DNA of 11,387 nt from positions 42,610 through 53,996 of the forward strand of contig DPWF01000397.1 in assembly GCA_003526435.1 (NCBI GenBank), given 5' to 3'. This document shows positions 1 to 7,157 of this stretch, in pieces. The notes beneath the pieces are model-generated. The model saw nothing but the letters and a program-made list of their open reading frames with translations, was not told where the DNA came from and did not search any database. The stretch comes from Chitinophagaceae bacterium (GTDB lineage Bacteria; Bacteroidota; Bacteroidia; Chitinophagales; Chitinophagaceae). The position numbers and the translations under genes are program-made. The stretch's first letter is position 1. Every line of letters starts with the position of its first letter.

Positions 1-341
1 TTGATTTCTTTTATGGAAATTTTCAGGAAGAAGATATCAGCTATGAATTCAAGTTAAACATATTCCGTATTGTGCAGGAACAAATGAATAATATCATAAA
101 ACACGCACAGGCAAAACAGGTAGTGATAGAATTATATCGTGAAGAAAAAATTAGACTTTCTATTATTGACGACGGGGTTGGTTTTGATACTGAACAGAAA
201 CGAAACGGAATAGGACTTAACAATATTCAAACCCGGACTGATTTATATGCTGGTAAAATAGATATACAATCTGCGCCGGGGCAGGGTTGCAAAATCAAAA
301 TTGAATACCCTGTAACAAATGATATTTTAATCAGTAAGTAA
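1..341 (+). CDS. Sensor histidine kinase, C-terminal ATPase domain (5' partial)
   Basis: This is the last 112 residues of a two-component sensor kinase; the frame is open from the window edge, with the first whole codon at base 3. It is the GHKL-type ATP-binding domain. An N-box is seen around visible residues 25-35 (QEQMNNIIKHA), a G1 box at 56-62 (DDGVGFD) and a G2 box at 69-75 (GIGLNNI). The spacing and the 'NNIIKHA' form fit the NarX/DegS-like class with a HisKA_3 dimerisation domain, which autophosphorylates and passes phosphate to a LuxR-type response regulator. The sensor and dimerisation parts lie outside the window, so the stimulus cannot be read. No response regulator follows; the next gene is convergent. 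The frame has no damage and ends shortly before a strong terminator. Confidence 0.9.
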   Translation, partial: DFFYGNFQEEDISYEFKLNIFRIVQEQMNNIIKHAQAKQVVIELYREEKIRLSIIDDGVGFDTEQKRNGIGLNNIQTRTDLYAGKIDIQSAPGQGCKIKIEYPVTNDILISK

Positions 342-357
342 CTGTCTTCTTCGGGGT

Positions 358-399
358 AAAAAAGATAGCCGCTGATACAAATCAGCGGCTATCTTTTTT
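358..399. terminator. Bidirectional intrinsic terminator between convergent genes
   Basis: A perfect inverted repeat pairs 358-376 with 381-399 around a 4-base loop (acaa). The core is GATAGCCGCTGAT, flanked by six A on the left and six T on the right, so either strand reads as a GC-rich hairpin followed by a U run. It lies between the histidine kinase stop (341) and the amidohydrolase stop (425) and can serve both. Confidence 0.93.
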
Positions 400-424
400 A
401 TAAACTGTGTGTAGCGAATAAATT

Positions 425-2008
425 TTATTCAACGCCTGGCTGCTTTAATTTCCAGCCCGTTTTGGCTTTCTCTGCATCAACAATTTTCTTAACATCAGCC
501 AGTAATTTTTTAGCATCGTACACAATACCATCTTTAATGGTAAACTGAACGCCGCCTGATCTTACAATTTTATTTTCTTTGGTAAGTTCAATGGCGCCTG
601 TGCCATACAAAACCTGTAGATTTTTTAAGGGGTTGGCGTTTACAATAACTATATCGGCTAGTTTACCTATTTCAATACTGCCAATTTCTTTTTCCATACC
701 CAAAGCCTGTGCACCGTATAAAGTGGCAGAGCGAATGACTTCGAGCGGATGAAAGCCAGCTTCCCGTAACAACTCTAGTTCACGGATATAACCAAAACCA
801 TAAGTCTGGTAAATAAATCCATTGTCGGAGCCAGCGGTTACACGACCTCCACGATTTTTATATTCATTGATAAAACCCATCCATAACCTGTAATTGTTTT
901 TCCATTCTACTTCCTGCTCTGTTCCCCAGTTGTGCCAATACGACCCATGACTCTGGTAGCTGGGCTCATAAAATTTCCAGAGAGAAGGCAGCGTATAATC
1001 TTCATGCCACTCGGCTCTTCTGGCACGATGCAGATCGCGGTTGGCTTCGTAAATATTGAAAGTGGGGTCGAGCGTAAAATCGAGGGAGATCAATTCATTC
1101 ATCACTTTGTTCCAGTGATCAGAATAAGGGGCAGCAGCCTGTTTCCATAACTTCCCCGCTTCTTCAAAACGGTGTTGCTCATTGTTATAGTTATAATCAG
1201 CCGGATAGTTTTGAATGGTTTTATCGGTAAATAAAGCTTCAGGTAAACCATACCAGTGTTCCATACTGGTCATACCTGCTCTTGCAGAATTAAGTACATT
1301 CCAGCGGGCAACATCTGTTTGTGCATGGTGAGCGGTAGAACGTAAACCCAATGCTTTGTTTTCACGAACAGCAGCATCCATTACTTCAGGGGATGCGCCA
1401 AAAAATTTAATACCGTCTGCACCTTTTTTAGCATTGTCACGAACCCAGTTACGGGCCTGTTCTGCATTGGTAATGGGTCCGCGGTTGCCCTGGCCAAAAG
1501 AAGTATAGGCAAAAATGCGGGGAGCTGTAATAGTATTGGCTGCACTTTTGCGTTTATGTTCCAGTACCCAGTCTAAACCGTTGCCGGCCGAAGGATCGCG
1601 GATAGTAGTAATGCCATGTGCCATCCATAATTTAAAAACATATTCTGCGGGGGTGCCCTGTGCTGTGCCACCAATATGACCATGCATATCAATAAAACCA
1701 GGTAAGGCATACATGCCTTCGCAGTTCAGTTCTTTACCACCTGCTTTGAGTGCAGGTCTCCTGTTCTGGTTAATAGGTAATCCCGGACTACCCACACCCT
1801 GTATCTGCACAATACGATTGTTTTCAATTACAATATCCATAGGTCCCAATGGAGGTGCACCGGTACCATTGATGAGGGTAACACCACGGATGATGAGTTG
1901 CGTATAAGGCCCGTCACCGTCTTTTATTTCAGGAGCTTTGGCTATCTGTGCACAGAGGGTAAAAAGGGAAAGCTGAAAGGAAAGAAAAAGAAACAATATT
2001 TTTTTCAT
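425..2008 (-). CDS. Secreted amidohydrolase family metallohydrolase
   Basis: A 527-residue metal-dependent hydrolase of the amidohydrolase superfamily, in the imidazolonepropionase / Xaa-Pro dipeptidase-like branch. The N terminus is a signal peptide: MKK, a hydrophobic stretch to about residue 18, and probable cleavage after Ala20 in LCAQ. The Cys at 19 lacks a good lipobox, so export rather than lipidation is preferred. The expected ligands are visible: HxH at H109/H111 (GFIDMHGH), a probable carboxylated Lys at K201 (ADGIKFF), His at 227/228 (TAHHAQ), H251 (SMEHW) and Asp at 395 (TAGSDNG). A C-terminal beta-sandwich segment (about 443-500, GSIEIGKLADIVIVNANPL) is typical of the family. The long Trp- and Tyr-rich insert at about 255-375 probably shapes the substrate pocket. 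The substrate cannot be assigned; a peptide-like or cyclic amide compound acting in the periplasm is an inference. No Shine-Dalgarno precedes the ATG. Confidence 0.9.
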   Translation of the reverse strand: MKKILFLFLSFQLSLFTLCAQIAKAPEIKDGDGPYTQLIIRGVTLINGTGAPPLGPMDIVIENNRIVQIQGVGSPGLPINQNRRPALKAGGKELNCEGMYALPGFIDMHGHIGGTAQGTPAEYVFKLWMAHGITTIRDPSAGNGLDWVLEHKRKSAANTITAPRIFAYTSFGQGNRGPITNAEQARNWVRDNAKKGADGIKFFGASPEVMDAAVRENKALGLRSTAHHAQTDVARWNVLNSARAGMTSMEHWYGLPEALFTDKTIQNYPADYNYNNEQHRFEEAGKLWKQAAAPYSDHWNKVMNELISLDFTLDPTFNIYEANRDLHRARRAEWHEDYTLPSLWKFYEPSYQSHGSYWHNWGTEQEVEWKNNYRLWMGFINEYKNRGGRVTAGSDNGFIYQTYGFGYIRELELLREAGFHPLEVIRSATLYGAQALGMEKEIGSIEIGKLADIVIVNANPLKNLQVLYGTGAIELTKENKIVRSGGVQFTIKDGIVYDAKKLLADVKKIVDAEKAKTGWKLKQPGVE

Positions 2009-2035
2009 GGCAATTGAATTGGAGAATGAAAATAA

Positions 2036-2069
2036 CGAATATGAAGCGAATATGATTCGCTATTACAGA
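2036..2069 (-). promoter_or_regulatory. Direct repeat plus small palindrome, promoter-like
   Basis: The 75-bp gap between the two minus-strand genes holds a 9-base direct repeat, CGAATATGA at 2036-2044 and 2047-2055, spaced 11 bases apart. The second copy overlaps a perfect palindrome (AGCGAAT 2045-2051, ATTCGCT 2055-2061). Read on the minus strand, each copy contains CATATTCG, one base from the Bacteroidota -7 form TAnnTTYG. A weak TCTG lies 22 bases upstream of the nearer one. It may be a promoter or operator for the amidohydrolase; the match is weak. Confidence 0.25.
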
Positions 2070-2083
2070 ATGATATACGTCTG

Positions 2084-3631
2084 TTAATCTTTTGTCGAAA
2101 GATATTTTCCCCTTATCACATCCTGCACCGGCTTTCCTTCTATCTTACTCTCTAACCATGAAATTACATCGAGGTACATAAAGGCACGGTTTTCAAGACT
2201 GTTTTTTTCCAGCGGTCTCAGCTTATTTAATAACAATTCGAACTGGGGTTTCAGCTTGCGGGGTGTAAGTTTGAAAGACTGTTTGAGAAAAGAAAATATT
2301 TCAACCTCAACCGTACTCAGGTTCTGCATCTTCGACATAAAACGATATACCGATTTCAACAGGTACTCTAATAAATCAAAATTCCCAAGTTCATAATGCG
2401 CAATCAGGTGTAACAAACGTGCATAACATTGCAGGTCGGTACGCAGGTCAACTTTCAGATTAATAATCTTATTCAGGTAATCAATACTTTTTTCATGATC
2501 ACCCGAACCAAAATAAAGAGAAGCAAATTTGTAGTAGAAAACAAGTATGCGATGCCTGTCGAGATAGATTTCATATTCTTTCAGCTTCTCTTCAATTTCT
2601 GGTACCAGTTCCAATCCCTTTGTAAAAGTACCTTCCATAAAGTGCTTGTTCAGCTTGGCTGTGTACAGGTACAAAAAAGTTTGTATCAGGTTATTGTGGT
2701 TATGTTGAACAACGGGTTCAAGTGTAAACCGTTCAAACTGTTGAATGGTTTCTTCAAATTTTTTATGATTACGCAGGTCAAAGTGAGCACTTAGCAGGTT
2801 GTGCATGCCTTTTATATATTGCGCCGTTTCTACTTCAATCATTTTGGGCGACTGGTTGAAAAGATCCACCCATTTCTGACAGTACCGATAGTATAAAAGA
2901 AAATCCTGAATAATAAAACCATACCAGCAATAACACTGGTAACGATAAAGCTTCTCATAGAACCCATCGCAGCTTTTCACCTGCTCCAGCAAATCCTGTT
3001 TGAATATCTGGTCAACCTCAGCCCTGTCTTTTTCATTTCTTGCGTGGCCGTTCTGAATATACCAGCTATACAACAACAGGGAAAGATCAGATAGCTGCCC
3101 GATTAATTGTAAACGGCCATTGATTTCTTCCGATTCTGCGCTCAGTTTTTCTGCCCTGTCCTGCATGCTCCTGGTAATATGTAGCGCTTCAATTTTTTTC
3201 TCGAGGAAAACTACCTGTAAAATATAAGTAACCTGTTGGTGGTTACGGGCCATATCCTTAATCTTATCCAGCACTTTCAAACTCTGCAGGTATAGACCTT
3301 TATTATAAAGCAGTCGGGCAAAGTCGAGTTGTTCGTGTAACTGAAGGTCAATATTCTCTTCTTTTTTCAGGGAACGCAAGCTGGTTAGTACTTCCTGGTA
3401 TAAACGTGCTTTGAGGTTCGATAACTGTTGTTTCTGTATACCTTGATGTTTTTTTAACAGCAATTCCTCGTCATAATGCTTCATTTTATCCAGCGCATCG
3501 AATAGCTGAACCACTTTCAGATCGCCGGACCCCCCCGAATGACTTTTCATATACAGCTTAAAATGCCTTTTCTCGGCTGTTTCGAGCGATTGTATGAGCT
3601 GAAAAAGGGTATCTGTACTTCGGTTAGGCAT
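2084..3631 (-). CDS. Conserved helical (TPR-like) protein of unknown function
   Basis: A 515-residue, almost purely alpha-helical protein without signal peptide or membrane segment, so probably cytoplasmic. The N-terminal 90 residues (LFQLIQSLETAEKRHFKLY near the start, then a basic and Gln-rich helix pair) look like the opening of a family I associate with Bacteroidota, with a variable solenoid behind it. Tetratricopeptide-like helix pairs can be seen, the clearest at about 363-391 (YYKFASLYFGSGDHEKSIDYL), others at about 101-127 and 400-430. Aromatic and Leu positions recur throughout. No catalytic motif is visible; a protein-protein scaffold role is an inference. It is divergent from leuA and lies 75 bp upstream of the amidohydrolase on the same strand, so the two could be co-transcribed. 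A run of seven C (3530-3536) lies in its early coding part. Confidence 0.8.
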   Translation of the reverse strand: MPNRSTDTLFQLIQSLETAEKRHFKLYMKSHSGGSGDLKVVQLFDALDKMKHYDEELLLKKHQGIQKQQLSNLKARLYQEVLTSLRSLKKEENIDLQLHEQLDFARLLYNKGLYLQSLKVLDKIKDMARNHQQVTYILQVVFLEKKIEALHITRSMQDRAEKLSAESEEINGRLQLIGQLSDLSLLLYSWYIQNGHARNEKDRAEVDQIFKQDLLEQVKSCDGFYEKLYRYQCYCWYGFIIQDFLLYYRYCQKWVDLFNQSPKMIEVETAQYIKGMHNLLSAHFDLRNHKKFEETIQQFERFTLEPVVQHNHNNLIQTFLYLYTAKLNKHFMEGTFTKGLELVPEIEEKLKEYEIYLDRHRILVFYYKFASLYFGSGDHEKSIDYLNKIINLKVDLRTDLQCYARLLHLIAHYELGNFDLLEYLLKSVYRFMSKMQNLSTVEVEIFSFLKQSFKLTPRKLKPQFELLLNKLRPLEKNSLENRAFMYLDVISWLESKIEGKPVQDVIRGKYLSTKD

Positions 3632-3689
3632 GGTAAATCTTACTGGTTAAAATCCTTTACTGACAATGGTTTCATCAGAATTGAAGCTG

Positions 3690-3719
3690 TTTGTACAGTG
3701 TAAAATAACATCAATTTTG
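3690..3719 (+). promoter_or_regulatory. Candidate promoter 1 for the leu operon
   Basis: TTTG at 3690-3693 and CAATTTTG at 3712-3719 are separated by 18 bases. This resembles the Bacteroidota -33 TTTG / -7 TAnnTTTG pair with one mismatch in the -7 box. Transcription would start near 3726, giving a leader of about 120 nt that includes the whole hairpin at 3758-3819. Confidence 0.35.
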
Positions 3720-3720
3720 A

Positions 3721-3752
3721 TCTGAAACCGCTCAATAACTCATCTAAATTCG
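3721..3752 (+). promoter_or_regulatory. Candidate promoter 2 for the leu operon
   Basis: TAAATTCG at 3745-3752 fits the same TAnnTTYG pattern as the ilv promoter at 8441-8448. A weaker TCTG at 3721-3724 lies 20 bases upstream, the same spacing as in the ilv promoter. The start would fall near 3759, right at the foot of the leader hairpin. The sequence does not decide between this and candidate 1. Confidence 0.3.
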
Positions 3753-3757
3753 AAGAT

Positions 3758-3819
3758 AAGCAGGCTGATGATTTGTTAATACAGGCAATCGTTAACAAAA
3801 TCTTTCAGCTTGCTTTTTT
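3758..3819 (+). terminator. Terminator-like hairpin in the leuA leader (candidate attenuator)
   Basis: AAGCAGGCTGA (3758-3768) pairs with TCAGCTTGCTT (3805-3815) in 11 contiguous pairs, one of them G-U. Inside, TTTGTTAA (3772-3779) pairs perfectly with TTAACAAA (3792-3799). T residues at 3814-3819 close the structure, the first two lying in the stem. The gene upstream is divergent, so no + strand transcript arrives that would need ending here. The hairpin ends 26 bases before the leuA ATG, and an attenuator for leuACDB is the simplest reading. The short free T run makes it weaker than the ilv terminator. Confidence 0.5.
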
Positions 3820-3845
3820 ATCCTAATTATAAAAACGAAGACGAA

Positions 3846-5012
3846 ATGGGTCAGCAGGTCTATATTTTTGACACCACATTACGCGATGGGGAACAGGTAC
3901 CAGGTTGTAAACTCAATACCAAGGAGAAACTGGAGCTGGCCCTTAAACTCGAGGCCCTGGGCGTGGATATTATCGAAGCTGGTTTCCCCATTTCATCACC
4001 CGGCGATTTTGAATCGGTGGAACAAATTGCCAAAGCGGTTAAGAATGCAACAGTATGTGGCCTGAGCCGGGCCGTACAAAAAGATATTGAAGTGGCAGCA
4101 CAGGCATTAAAATATGCCAGACGACCCCGCATTCATACGGGTATTGGCACATCCGATTATCACATCAAAGCTAAATTCAATGCTACACAGGATGAAATAC
4201 TGGCACGTGCTGTACAGGCCGTAAAATGGGCACGTAATTTTACTGACGATGTGGAGTTTTATGCAGAAGATGCAGGCAGAACCGAAAATGTGTACCTGGC
4301 AAGAGTAATTGAAGCTGTTATTGCCGCCGGCGCCACAGTAGTAAATATTCCTGATACTACAGGTTATTGCTTACCTCACCAGTATGGTGAAAAAATTGCT
4401 TACCTGAAAAATAATGTCTCCAATATTGATAAGGCCGTAATATCCTGTCATTGCCATAATGATCTTGGCCTGGCAACTGCCAATGCCATTGCAGGTGTTA
4501 TCAATGGTGCACGACAAATAGAATGTACTGTTAACGGTTTGGGAGAAAGAGCCGGTAATACTTCACTGGAAGAAGTGGTAATGATATTGCAGCAGCATAA
4601 AGATCTCGGCTTTTATACACAGATACAAACACAGCAGTTAAATCCAATTAGCCGTGAAGTATCAGATATAATGCGTATGCCTGTTCAACCCAATAAAGCA
4701 ATTGTTGGTGCCAATGCATTTTCTCATTCATCGGGTATTCACCAGGATGGGTTTCTGAAAGATGCACAGACATATGAAATCATCAATCCCGAAGAAGTAG
4801 GTGCAGAGGGAAGTAAGATTGTATTAACGGCCAGAAGCGGAAGAAGTGCACTGGCACATCGTTTTCAGAAATTAGGTTACCAATATAACAGGAATGATAT
4901 AGATGTTTTATATCAGTCGTTTTTACAGGTAGCAGACAGAAAAAAAGAAGTGGAGGAGAGTGATCTGCATGCAATGGCACAGGCCTATAAACCTGAGCCG
5001 GCAATGGCATAG
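3846..5012 (+). CDS. leuA: 2-isopropylmalate synthase, short form without regulatory domain
   Basis: Catalyses the first committed leucine step: acetyl-CoA plus 2-oxoisovalerate gives 2-isopropylmalate, in the cytoplasm. The TIM-barrel domain begins at once with [16 protein letters not shown] (residues 5-20), carrying catalytic R13 and metal ligand D14. The metal HxH is at H202/H204 (SCHCHNDLG), followed by the NGLGERAGN motif (230-238) and the SGIHQDG segment (296-302). The ATG at 3846 gives 388 residues and the usual family N terminus. The frame stays open upstream to a TTG at 3810, but that start would add 12 unconserved residues and overlap the leader hairpin. The chain ends soon after the linker region (about 330-388). 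The roughly 120-130 residue C-terminal domain that binds leucine in full-length enzymes is absent. Citramalate or homocitrate synthase is a conceivable alternative, but the adjacent leuCDB supports LeuA. First gene of leuACDB. Confidence 0.93.
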   Translation: MGQQVYIFDTTLRDGEQVPGCKLNTKEKLELALKLEALGVDIIEAGFPISSPGDFESVEQIAKAVKNATVCGLSRAVQKDIEVAAQALKYARRPRIHTGIGTSDYHIKAKFNATQDEILARAVQAVKWARNFTDDVEFYAEDAGRTENVYLARVIEAVIAAGATVVNIPDTTGYCLPHQYGEKIAYLKNNVSNIDKAVISCHCHNDLGLATANAIAGVINGARQIECTVNGLGERAGNTSLEEVVMILQQHKDLGFYTQIQTQQLNPISREVSDIMRMPVQPNKAIVGANAFSHSSGIHQDGFLKDAQTYEIINPEEVGAEGSKIVLTARSGRSALAHRFQKLGYQYNRNDIDVLYQSFLQVADRKKEVEESDLHAMAQAYKPEPAMA

Positions 5013-5047
5013 GATTTTCTCATCAGCATAGTTTTAGTTTTTCTTCC

Positions 5048-5071
5048 AGCATGGCACATCAGTGCCATGCT
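5048..5071 (+). repeat. Perfect hairpin in the leuA-leuC gap
   Basis: AGCATGGCAC (5048-5057) and GTGCCATGCT (5062-5071) form a 10-bp stem with an ATCA loop. No T run follows, so it is not a normal terminator. It ends 13 bases before the leuC ATG at 5085 and sequesters an in-frame upstream ATG at 5067. It may affect mRNA stability or leuC translation. Confidence 0.6.
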
Positions 5072-5084
5072 ATTTAAAAAGATT

Positions 5085-6485
5085 ATGGCAAAGACATTAT
5101 TTGAAAAAATTTGGGATAAGCACGTTGTCAAACAGATCGACGGTGGCCCGTCTGTATTGTATATCGATAAACACTTCATACATGAAGTAACCAGTCCCCA
5201 GGCATTCAAAGGCATTGAAAAACGGGGACTTTCTGTTTTCAGACCCGACCAGGTAGTGGCCACGGCCGACCATAATGTACCCACACTCAATCAACACCTG
5301 CCTATTAAAGATGAATTGTCGCGTCTGCAGGTTCAGCAATTGATTGAAAACTGTAAGAAACACAATATTGAATTATACGGGTTGGGGCATCCCTTCCAGG
5401 GTATTGTACATGTAATTGGTCCGGAACTGGGTATTACACAACCAGGTATGACGATTGTTTGTGGCGACAGCCATACATCAACACACGGCGCTTTCGGAAC
5501 CATTGCATTTGGTATTGGAACCAGTGAAGTAGAAATGGTATTTGCTTCTCAATGCCTTATGCAAAGCAAACCTAAGTTGATGCGCATAAATATTGAAGGT
5601 GATCTGAACAAAGGTGTGGTATCGAAAGACATTATACTCTATATCATTTCAAAAATATCGGCCAGCGGTGCTACCGGCTATTTTGTAGAGTATGCGGGTT
5701 CAGCCATCCGTTCACTGTCTATGGAAGCAAGAATGACCATCTGTAACATGAGTATCGAAATGGGTGCGCGTGGCGGTATGATTGCTCCTGATGAAACTAC
5801 TTTCAACTATTTAAAAGGAAGACAGTTTGCACCATCAGGAGAACAATGGGAAAAGAAAGTTGCAGCATGGCAAGAATTATATAGTGATGCAGATGCAGTA
5901 TTTGATGAGGAAATTCATATTGATGCATCTGCCATTGAGCCGATGATCACTTATGGAACCAATCCGGGTTTAGGTATTGCCATTAACGGTCTGGTACCTG
6001 TTGCAGAAAGCATTCCGGATGAAGGTGAAAGAAATAATATCATGAAAGCGCTGCAATACATGGGTCTGGAAAGTGGTAAATCTTTGTTGGGAATGCCCGT
6101 TCAGCATGTGTTTATAGGCAGTTGTACCAATTCGAGGATTGAAGATTTACGAATGGTGGCCTCACTCATCAAGGGAAGAAAAAAACACGACCAGGTACAG
6201 GTGATGATTGTTCCTGGCTCACAACAGGTATCAAAACAGGTACAGGCAGAAGGATTGGATAAAGTATTCAGGGAAGCCGGCTTTGAAATAAGACAGGCGG
6301 GTTGTAGTGCATGCCTAGGGATGAATGAAGATAAAATACCTGCAGGTGAATATTGTATCAGTACCAGCAATAGAAATTTTGAAGGCAGGCAGGGAGCAGG
6401 TGCTAGAACATTGCTGGCAAGCCCGCTAACAGCGGCGGCGGCAGCGATTACAGGGGTAGTAACAGATGTAAGAGAATTAATATAA
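5085..6485 (+). CDS. leuC: 3-isopropylmalate dehydratase large subunit
   Basis: Large subunit of isopropylmalate isomerase. With LeuD it interconverts 2- and 3-isopropylmalate through a dehydrated intermediate, using a [4Fe-4S] cluster. The aconitase-type cluster ligands are C347 (GSCTNSR), C407 and C410 (AGCSACLG), the same positions as in the Escherichia coli protein. The substrate motif [10 protein letters not shown] sits at 126-135. The ATG at 5085 ([15 protein letters not shown]) gives 466 residues, which I recall as the E. coli length. An in-frame ATG at 5067 would add six residues but is buried in a hairpin, so 5085 is preferred. It follows leuA by 72 bp and precedes leuD by 75 bp. The purine-rich stretch AAAAAGATT before the ATG is the only ribosome-binding hint. 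Confidence 0.96.
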   Translation: MAKTLFEKIWDKHVVKQIDGGPSVLYIDKHFIHEVTSPQAFKGIEKRGLSVFRPDQVVATADHNVPTLNQHLPIKDELSRLQVQQLIENCKKHNIELYGLGHPFQGIVHVIGPELGITQPGMTIVCGDSHTSTHGAFGTIAFGIGTSEVEMVFASQCLMQSKPKLMRINIEGDLNKGVVSKDIILYIISKISASGATGYFVEYAGSAIRSLSMEARMTICNMSIEMGARGGMIAPDETTFNYLKGRQFAPSGEQWEKKVAAWQELYSDADAVFDEEIHIDASAIEPMITYGTNPGLGIAINGLVPVAESIPDEGERNNIMKALQYMGLESGKSLLGMPVQHVFIGSCTNSRIEDLRMVASLIKGRKKHDQVQVMIVPGSQQVSKQVQAEGLDKVFREAGFEIRQAGCSACLGMNEDKIPAGEYCISTSNRNFEGRQGAGARTLLASPLTAAAAAITGVVTDVRELI

Positions 6486-6551
6486 GCTGCAGGTTTCAAG
6501 CCACAAGCAGACTTTGATTATGGCTTGTAGCTTGCGGCTCAAGGCTTGAAG
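6486..6551. repeat. REP-like imperfect palindrome in the leuC-leuD gap
   Basis: This gap is built of GCTTG/CAAGC words in both directions. CAAGCCACAAGC (6497-6508) pairs with GCTTGTAGCTTG (6523-6534) with one mismatch. As an alternative, TTCAAGCC (6495-6502) pairs perfectly with GGCTTGAA (6543-6550). The two pairings exclude each other. The base composition differs from the AT-rich leaders nearby. It resembles a mobile or repetitive extragenic palindrome inserted inside the operon; whether it recurs elsewhere in the genome cannot be seen here. Confidence 0.5.
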
Positions 6552-6560
6552 CAAAAAAAA

Positions 6561-7145
6561 ATGAATAAAGTAACAACGATACAAAGCAGGTTTGTTCCGA
6601 TTACAATGGAAAACATTGATACGGACCAGATTATTCCTGCGCGTTTTTTAAAAGCAACAACAAGAGAGGGATTTGGTAAAAATCTTTTTCGTGACTGGCG
6701 TTATCTCAATGATGATGAACAACAACCAAAGACAGATTTTGTATTGAACAAACCCATATTCAGCGGAGAAATTCTGGTTGCAGGAAAAAATTTCGGATGT
6801 GGTTCATCGCGGGAACATGCAGCATGGGCCATAAAAGATTATGGATTTGCTGCGGTTGTCTCCAGTTTTTTTGCAGATATCTTTAAGAATAATGCCTTGA
6901 ACAACGGACTTTTACCTGTTACAGTAACAGAAACATTTCTGCAACAAATTTTTGCACAACCTGCCCATTCAACAATCACCATCGATCTTTCTACTCAAAC
7001 CATAACAATTGATGCAACGGGTCAGCAGGAATCATTCGAAATCAACAGCTATAAAAAAACCTGCCTGCTGAACGGATATGATGATATTGATTACCTGATC
7101 AGCATGAAACAGGAAATAGAAACATTTGAACAAACACTCGCATAA
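6561..7145 (+). CDS. leuD: 3-isopropylmalate dehydratase small subunit
   Basis: Small (swivel-domain) subunit of isopropylmalate isomerase, partner of LeuC. Conserved landmarks are [13 protein letters not shown] (residues 18-30), which carries substrate-contacting residues, and [15 protein letters not shown] (76-90), the family signature. The chain is 194 residues, close to the usual 190-205. The frame is open upstream to a TTG at 6546, but the ATG at 6561 matches the family N terminus and follows a tract of eight to nine A, common before Bacteroidota starts. The gap to leuC holds the REP-like palindrome, and leuB follows after 12 bp. No unusual residues were noticed. Confidence 0.95.
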   Translation: MNKVTTIQSRFVPITMENIDTDQIIPARFLKATTREGFGKNLFRDWRYLNDDEQQPKTDFVLNKPIFSGEILVAGKNFGCGSSREHAAWAIKDYGFAAVVSSFFADIFKNNALNNGLLPVTVTETFLQQIFAQPAHSTITIDLSTQTITIDATGQQESFEINSYKKTCLLNGYDDIDYLISMKQEIETFEQTLA

Positions 7146-7157
7146 ACCTGAGCTATT

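Noticed and set aside
932..1150. 72-codon + strand frame inside the amidohydrolase gene
   Set aside because: It lies wholly within a well-supported gene on the other strand and shows no recognisable motif.
2429..2794. 121-codon + strand frame opposite the helical protein
   Set aside because: Hydrophobic shadow frame antisense to Leu/Lys/Glu-rich helices; no own start context or motif.
3720..3845. T-box or known leucine riboswitch in the leuA leader
   Set aside because: I searched by eye for a T-box-like conserved motif and found none; the leader is also too short for a standard T-box.
6101..6499. 132-codon minus-strand frame opposite the end of leuC
   Set aside because: Antisense to conserved LeuC cluster motifs; the Ala/Ser/Pro-rich composition is that of a shadow frame.
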